This document shows positions 59,738 through 64,000 of a stretch of 64,000 nt of DNA, piece by piece. Source of the stretch: Heterostelium album PN500 (taxonomy: Eukaryota; Evosea; Eumycetozoa; Acytosteliales; Acytosteliaceae); contig NW_008805063.1 of assembly GCF_000004825.1 (NCBI RefSeq), positions 1,364,857-1,428,856 of the forward strand. Direction: 5' to 3'. Numbering within the stretch: position 1 is the first letter of the stretch; every line of letters begins with the position of its first letter. The notes beneath the pieces are model-generated. The model saw only the letters and a list, made by a program, of their open reading frames with translations. It had not been told where the DNA came from and did no database searches. A program made the translations under genes and the position numbers.

Positions 59738-61002
59738 GCAACACTATATGTAGGCACTGTCTATTTCTTCAATATAGGATAAAATTAACTTTTCCTTTTT
59801 ATGATTATTTTTTATCTTTTCTACTCTGAATCCAATCGACAATTCCAACGTTGTTTACAAGAAGGAATATTAAATTAGATAGATAAAGAATAAAATAAAA
59901 AATAAAAAAAAAGAAAAGAAAAGAAACCAAAGTACTGCTTTTTTGTTTGTTTTTGTTTAGTTTTGTTTTGTTTTGTTTTTCTCTATAAAAAAAAATTGAT
60001 TATTTAAAATTGAAATTAATATTTGATTTGTATAATATCAACAATATAAGTATGTATGTAATGTATGTATTTATTGATTATTAGAAAGAAGATAATGCGA
60101 ATAGATAAGATAAAATAGATTAAGAGAATAGTAGTTTAGATATTCGAGTCAAGTCAAAGTTTAAAGATTATACTTAAAGTATAATAAAAAGTGTTTTTGT
60201 TATTAAATAGTGAATGTTGATCTTGATCTTGATGATTATGATTATGATTATTACATGTGACGATAACAAGACAAAAGATGAAAGAAAAGATATAATTATC
60301 AAAGTAAATACTTTTTTTTTTTTTTTTGAATGTTGTTTAAATTGAATAATATATTAGTTGAACTTTTTTTAATTAATTTCCAACTTTTTTTTTATAAAAA
60401 CAAAAATTACAACTATTATGGTTTTTTTTTTTATGCGATAGACTGTTTATTAAATAGATAAATAAGTTAATTAAGTTATTACTTTTAAAAAAATAAAAAA
60501 TACTATTTATTTATCTATTCTTTTTTTTATTTTTTTACTTTGATGCGAAAAACAAATTATTTATTTGTTTTTATTATAAAAAAATAAAAAACTTACTCGT
60601 TTTAATTAAAAAATACTTGAATATATAAATAAACAGAAATAGCACAACACAATCGAAACATACACAATATAATTATGCAAAATTTTGCAAAAAAATTAAA
60701 ATTAAATATTTGTCTTTTTTTTTTTTTTATTTCATTCAAGTTCAAATCTAATCAATTTTATTTGTATAAAAAAAAAAAAAAAATTTAATAAACATAAATA
60801 TATATATATTTACAAATGACTTTATAACTTTTAAATAATTTCTAATTTTTTTTATTTTTATTTTATTTTTTATCTTTTTTTATTTTATCTTTTTTTTTTT
60901 TTATTTTATTTTTTGAAAGAATAATTTTAAACTTTTTATCCTTTTTGATTGTTTTTGTTTATATATATTGTTATTATTGATTATAATTATTATTGATTAT
61001 TT
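59738..61002. other. AT-rich intergenic region with homopolymer runs
   Basis: No gene is visible in these 1.26 kb. It contains A-rich purine tracts (59897-59930), GTTTT repeats, long T-runs and TATGTATG repeats near 60049. It is upstream of the HECT gene and downstream of the kinase, both on the minus strand. Confidence 0.5.
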
Positions 61003-62925
61003 TTATATGTTTGTGTTAAAAGGAGGTACGCTATTGAGGAATGGATGATTCAAACAGTCTCTGGCGGTAGCTCTCTTCTCTGGGTTGTAATTGAGCATCG
61101 GTAGGAGGAACTCTTCGAATTCCGATGCCTCGCGGTGTGAGAATTTGTACTTCTCGGTGAGCACGTTGTATAGTGGCCACTGAGCACTGAGCTTGGTGAT
61201 ACGTCGCAGTTCACCCTTGTGGTTGAAGTACTCTTTGGAGCGTGACGACAAGCTGGTGATCGATCGTGGGAATCGACCGAGCAGCTCGATCATCAGTGCG
61301 AGATGATCGTCGGATTTATCAAAGGACTTGCCAGACTTTGGTTTGAAGAGGTGGTCGCCCGTCGCCAACTCGAATGCCATGCACGCCGCACTCCAAATAT
61401 CGACTGGAGTCGACCACTTGCCACGAACGATTGCCTCGGGCGAGCGATACTGTCTCGTTTGAATGTCGTCTGTAAAGTGACGATCGATCCAACAGCCGTT
61501 GCCCAGATCGACAATCTCCACCTCTGGATAGTGTGTCTCTGTCAGACACTCACTGCTCTTTGTATTATCGATAACAAAAGACTTTCCATTGACAAAGTTC
61601 AAATTGGAGTTACTATTACTATCCATATCAATATCATTATCAACATTGTTGTTGTTATTGCTGCTATTTCTTATCTTTTTAAGATCATCCTCTCCATTCC
61701 CTTCAATATCTCTTGGATGTGTAGTGTTGCTGCTACTACCACTCTTGTGACTACTGCTACTCTTGTTGAGTGAAGATTCTCTTGAGAGTTGCCGTTCTTT
61801 TGAAGTTGTAGATAAACTATTGCTGTTACTGCTGCTGCTGTTGTTGTTGCTTGTTGTTGTTGTTGTGGATGGTGGTGAAGTCGATGAAATAGTGGAGGAA
61901 GTTGGTGAAGTCGATGTTGATGTTGATGTCGATGCCGTCTCTGCTGTGACAGACGACAAATTTGAAGTTGTTGATGATTGCTCTTGTTGTTGTTGTGCTT
62001 GTTGCTGTTGATGTTGTTTGTTATTGTATTTATAAAATCCATATAGTTGACCCCATGTGAAATCCTCAGAGTGCGTGTCGAACGACTTGCAGAGAAGTAC
62101 GTTCTCCGGCTTGAGATCGGTGTGTATCACCTTGCACTTGGTGTGAAGATGGTCCAGTCCGATGATGACCTGTTTCATGATCGATTTGACGAGCGTCAGT
62201 GGAATGCCTCGATAGCGGTAGTGTTTGATGAGATCGAGCAAGTTGTTTCCGAGCACTTCGAAAACCATGCAGACATGACGGCCGTGCGGTCCCTTGTGTA
62301 TGAAATGATCGAGTAGCGTCGCCACTGTGTGCGTGCCGGCACTGGCAGTGAGCAGCTGGATCTCGTCCTCGGCGGTCTCCGTGTAGGACTTGGCGCTTCG
62401 CACGATCTTCAACGCGACGTTTCGCTTCGAGTCACGATCGAGACAGAGCCACACCGTCGAGAAGTGACCCCAACCGAGTTTGTCGATCACCTGGTAACGT
62501 CCGTTGAAAACGTCGTCTTTGCTCACCGGATGATAGCCACCCACCTTATAGTCGAGTATACCTTCATCGTCGGACTGCGACTGCGGTAAGTAACATATTT
62601 TCTCTACCGCCATTGTGACGTCGCCACTACTGCCAGTGGTAGTTGCTTTCTTTTTCTTTTGTTGACGTTTCTTTGTTGCTGCTGCTGTTGTTGTTGTTGG
62701 TATCGATCCACCACTGTTGTTTAGAACGGAACTTGACGATGATCCCGATAGAGTTGTTCCTACAGAACTACTGCTACTACCAAGAGTAGTGGTAGTGTTC
62801 ATAGAAGTTACAGAACCCCCACCACCACCAATCGATGTTCCCAACATTGTACCTGTTGAAGTTGTCGAAGAATTACCTCCACTTCCACCACCACCTCCAA
62901 GTGTAGTTCCACCTAAAGAAGTCAT
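61003..62925 (-). CDS. sky1: SR-protein-specific kinase (SRPK family)
   Basis: SRPKs phosphorylate Arg-Ser repeats of splicing factors. This is a 640-residue intronless frame. A Gly/Ser/Thr-rich leader precedes DEGILDYKVGGYHPVSKDD, the SRPK-specific entry. Kinase motifs are DKLGWGHFSTVWL, VALKIVRSAK, IHTDLKPENVLL, DLGNGCWID (DLG as usual in SRPKs) and TRQYRSPEAIVRGKW. A spacer of about 165 residues, rich in Ser, Gln and Asn, splits the kinase lobes between ENVLL and the DLG motif, as in other SRPKs. The ending RDCLNHPFLNSVPPF is standard. The kinase halves are GC-rich while the spacer is simple sequence. Confidence 0.93.
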   Translation of the reverse strand: MTSLGGTTLGGGGGSGGNSSTTSTGTMLGTSIGGGGGSVTSMNTTTTLGSSSSSVGTTLSGSSSSSVLNNSGGSIPTTTTAAATKKRQQKKKKATTTGSSGDVTMAVEKICYLPQSQSDDEGILDYKVGGYHPVSKDDVFNGRYQVIDKLGWGHFSTVWLCLDRDSKRNVALKIVRSAKSYTETAEDEIQLLTASAGTHTVATLLDHFIHKGPHGRHVCMVFEVLGNNLLDLIKHYRYRGIPLTLVKSIMKQVIIGLDHLHTKCKVIHTDLKPENVLLCKSFDTHSEDFTWGQLYGFYKYNNKQHQQQQAQQQQEQSSTTSNLSSVTAETASTSTSTSTSPTSSTISSTSPPSTTTTTSNNNSSSSNSNSLSTTSKERQLSRESSLNKSSSSHKSGSSSNTTHPRDIEGNGEDDLKKIRNSSNNNNNVDNDIDMDSNSNSNLNFVNGKSFVIDNTKSSECLTETHYPEVEIVDLGNGCWIDRHFTDDIQTRQYRSPEAIVRGKWSTPVDIWSAACMAFELATGDHLFKPKSGKSFDKSDDHLALMIELLGRFPRSITSLSSRSKEYFNHKGELRRITKLSAQWPLYNVLTEKYKFSHREASEFEEFLLPMLNYNPEKRATARDCLNHPFLNSVPPFNTNI

Positions 62926-64000
62926 TCTTTACTGCTTTCTTTCTTTAATCTAATTATAGTTTTATATTTATATTTATAATCAAACTATTATATAATTATT
63001 TCTATGCTTTTTTTACTAAAACAATCTAGTAAACTGAAAAAAAAAAAAAAAAAAACTATTGTTATTCGATTCAAAAAAAAAATTGATAAAATTGAAAAAA
63101 AAAAAAAAAAACACTTGAATTTTTTAAATAATTGTTCAATTTAAAACAAACAAAAAAATATAGTGATATTGTTAGAAATAAATATTTATAAGATTAATAA
63201 ATATTAAATGAAAATATTTTCAAAAAAAAAAACAAAATCAAACGAAATAATTATCTGATAAATCAAATTTTAGTTTTAATAATTTAAAAAAAACAAAAAA
63301 TTAATGTAAAAAAAAAAACACATAATTTTTTGGTTTTAGTTTTTTGTTTTCTTTTCCAATCTCAAATGAACAAATTGATTTCTTTTTGAATTTGAATTTA
63401 TCAAAACATTTAAAAAAGGTGCCAACATAAAGATTAATAGGATAACGTTATTTATTGGTTTTTGGATTTTTATCAAAAAATTGTCACAATGAAAAGGTTT
63501 GAATCTGATGATGATGATGTGTTTTTCAAAAAAAATCGGATATTTATAAATTCACCTAAAAGCACATTTTTTGATCACTTTTTTTTTTTTTGTTTGATTT
63601 TTTCTGATTTTCTATTTTTTTTTTTTTTTTGATTTTTTGATTTTTTATTTTGTCTTATCTCTTACATCATCACCTAAAAAGAGAAACACTCTTCTTCTCT
63701 CTCTTTCTTTTTCATCTTTTTTTTTTTTTTTTTGTTCCACCAACAAACATCAAACAACACGTCGCTCATTCCACTTCCTCAAAATTTCATCCACAAAACC
63801 AACCAAACTAACTATCTATATTTATTTCTATCTATCAAAAATATATCTTCTTTTTTTTATTTTTTAGTAAAAGAAATTTTTCATAGAAAAAAATAGAATA
63901 GAATAGAATATATATTTTTTGTTTGTTTGTTATTATTTTATTTTATTTTTATTTGTTGGTGACAATCCGAATCGATCTTTATTTTGATCAAATCTTTATA
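62926..64000. other. AT-rich region upstream of the SRPK gene, to the window edge
   Basis: It has long A and T runs (63038-63055, 63719-63733) and pyrimidine-rich DNA at about 63685-63735. Open frames here are low-complexity and lack a start in a believable context. I see no gene. Confidence 0.5.

Noticed and set aside
1-64000. tRNA, rRNA or spliceosomal RNA genes
   Set aside because: I looked for TTCGA/TTCAA T-loops with matching stems and for snRNA core motifs and found none that fold convincingly.

Overview
This is an AT-rich eukaryotic window with dense genes and short introns (mostly 70-100 nt, GTAAGT/GTATGT donors, oligo-T plus TAG acceptors). Intergenic DNA is extremely AT-rich, and proteins carry Asn, Ser, Gln and Thr homopolymer tracts. 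Gene content (KAT/ccbl, gcvP, AP-3 sigma, a TRIP12-type HECT ligase, an SRPK kinase, VIT/VWA and B-box proteins) fits a dictyostelid social amoeba. The moderate GC of the larger exons suggests something other than D. discoideum, perhaps a Heterostelium or Cavenderia relative, but I cannot fix the species.

Layout. 1-12.2 kb holds the tail of an unknown gene, a B-box protein, a coiled-coil protein, a VIT/VWA protein, a kelch-BTB protein, dyskerin with an unusually long first intron, and a small membrane-anchored protein. 12.6-18.95 kb holds one large minus-strand gene whose twelve exons join in frame. Its C-terminal third carries the RuvC-like motifs of the TnpB/Fanzor family of RNA-guided nucleases. 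19-24 kb is gene-poor, with a duplicated minisatellite, two GC-rich palindromes, decayed coding fragments and one Q/N-rich gene. 24-32 kb has a ubiquitin protease, a graveyard of coding relics with a long near-perfect hairpin, a KCTD3/SHKBP1-like protein and kynurenine aminotransferase. 32.9-49.2 kb is mostly metabolic and housekeeping: gcvP, an NT5DC-like hydrolase, a mitochondrial protein, a decayed B-box gene, a foldback/MITE-like element, GPANK1-like, NmrA-like, beta-mannosidase with a decayed partial copy upstream, a membrane protein and AP-3 sigma. 49.2-64 kb contains relics, a divergent importin-alpha-like ARM protein, a TRIP12/UFD4 HECT ligase and an SRPK (sky1) kinase.

The genes do not form an operon-like pathway. 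ccbl and gcvP sit side by side and both serve amino-acid metabolism. The main candidate for an unusual system is the Fanzor-like gene. It keeps the three acidic RuvC positions but lacks the usual zinc ribbon between motifs II and III, has a very long N-terminal region, and carries one in-frame TGA. Several other genes also show one-base frame breaks, some of them in A-rich runs, so sequence error and real decay must be separated before any is called a pseudogene.
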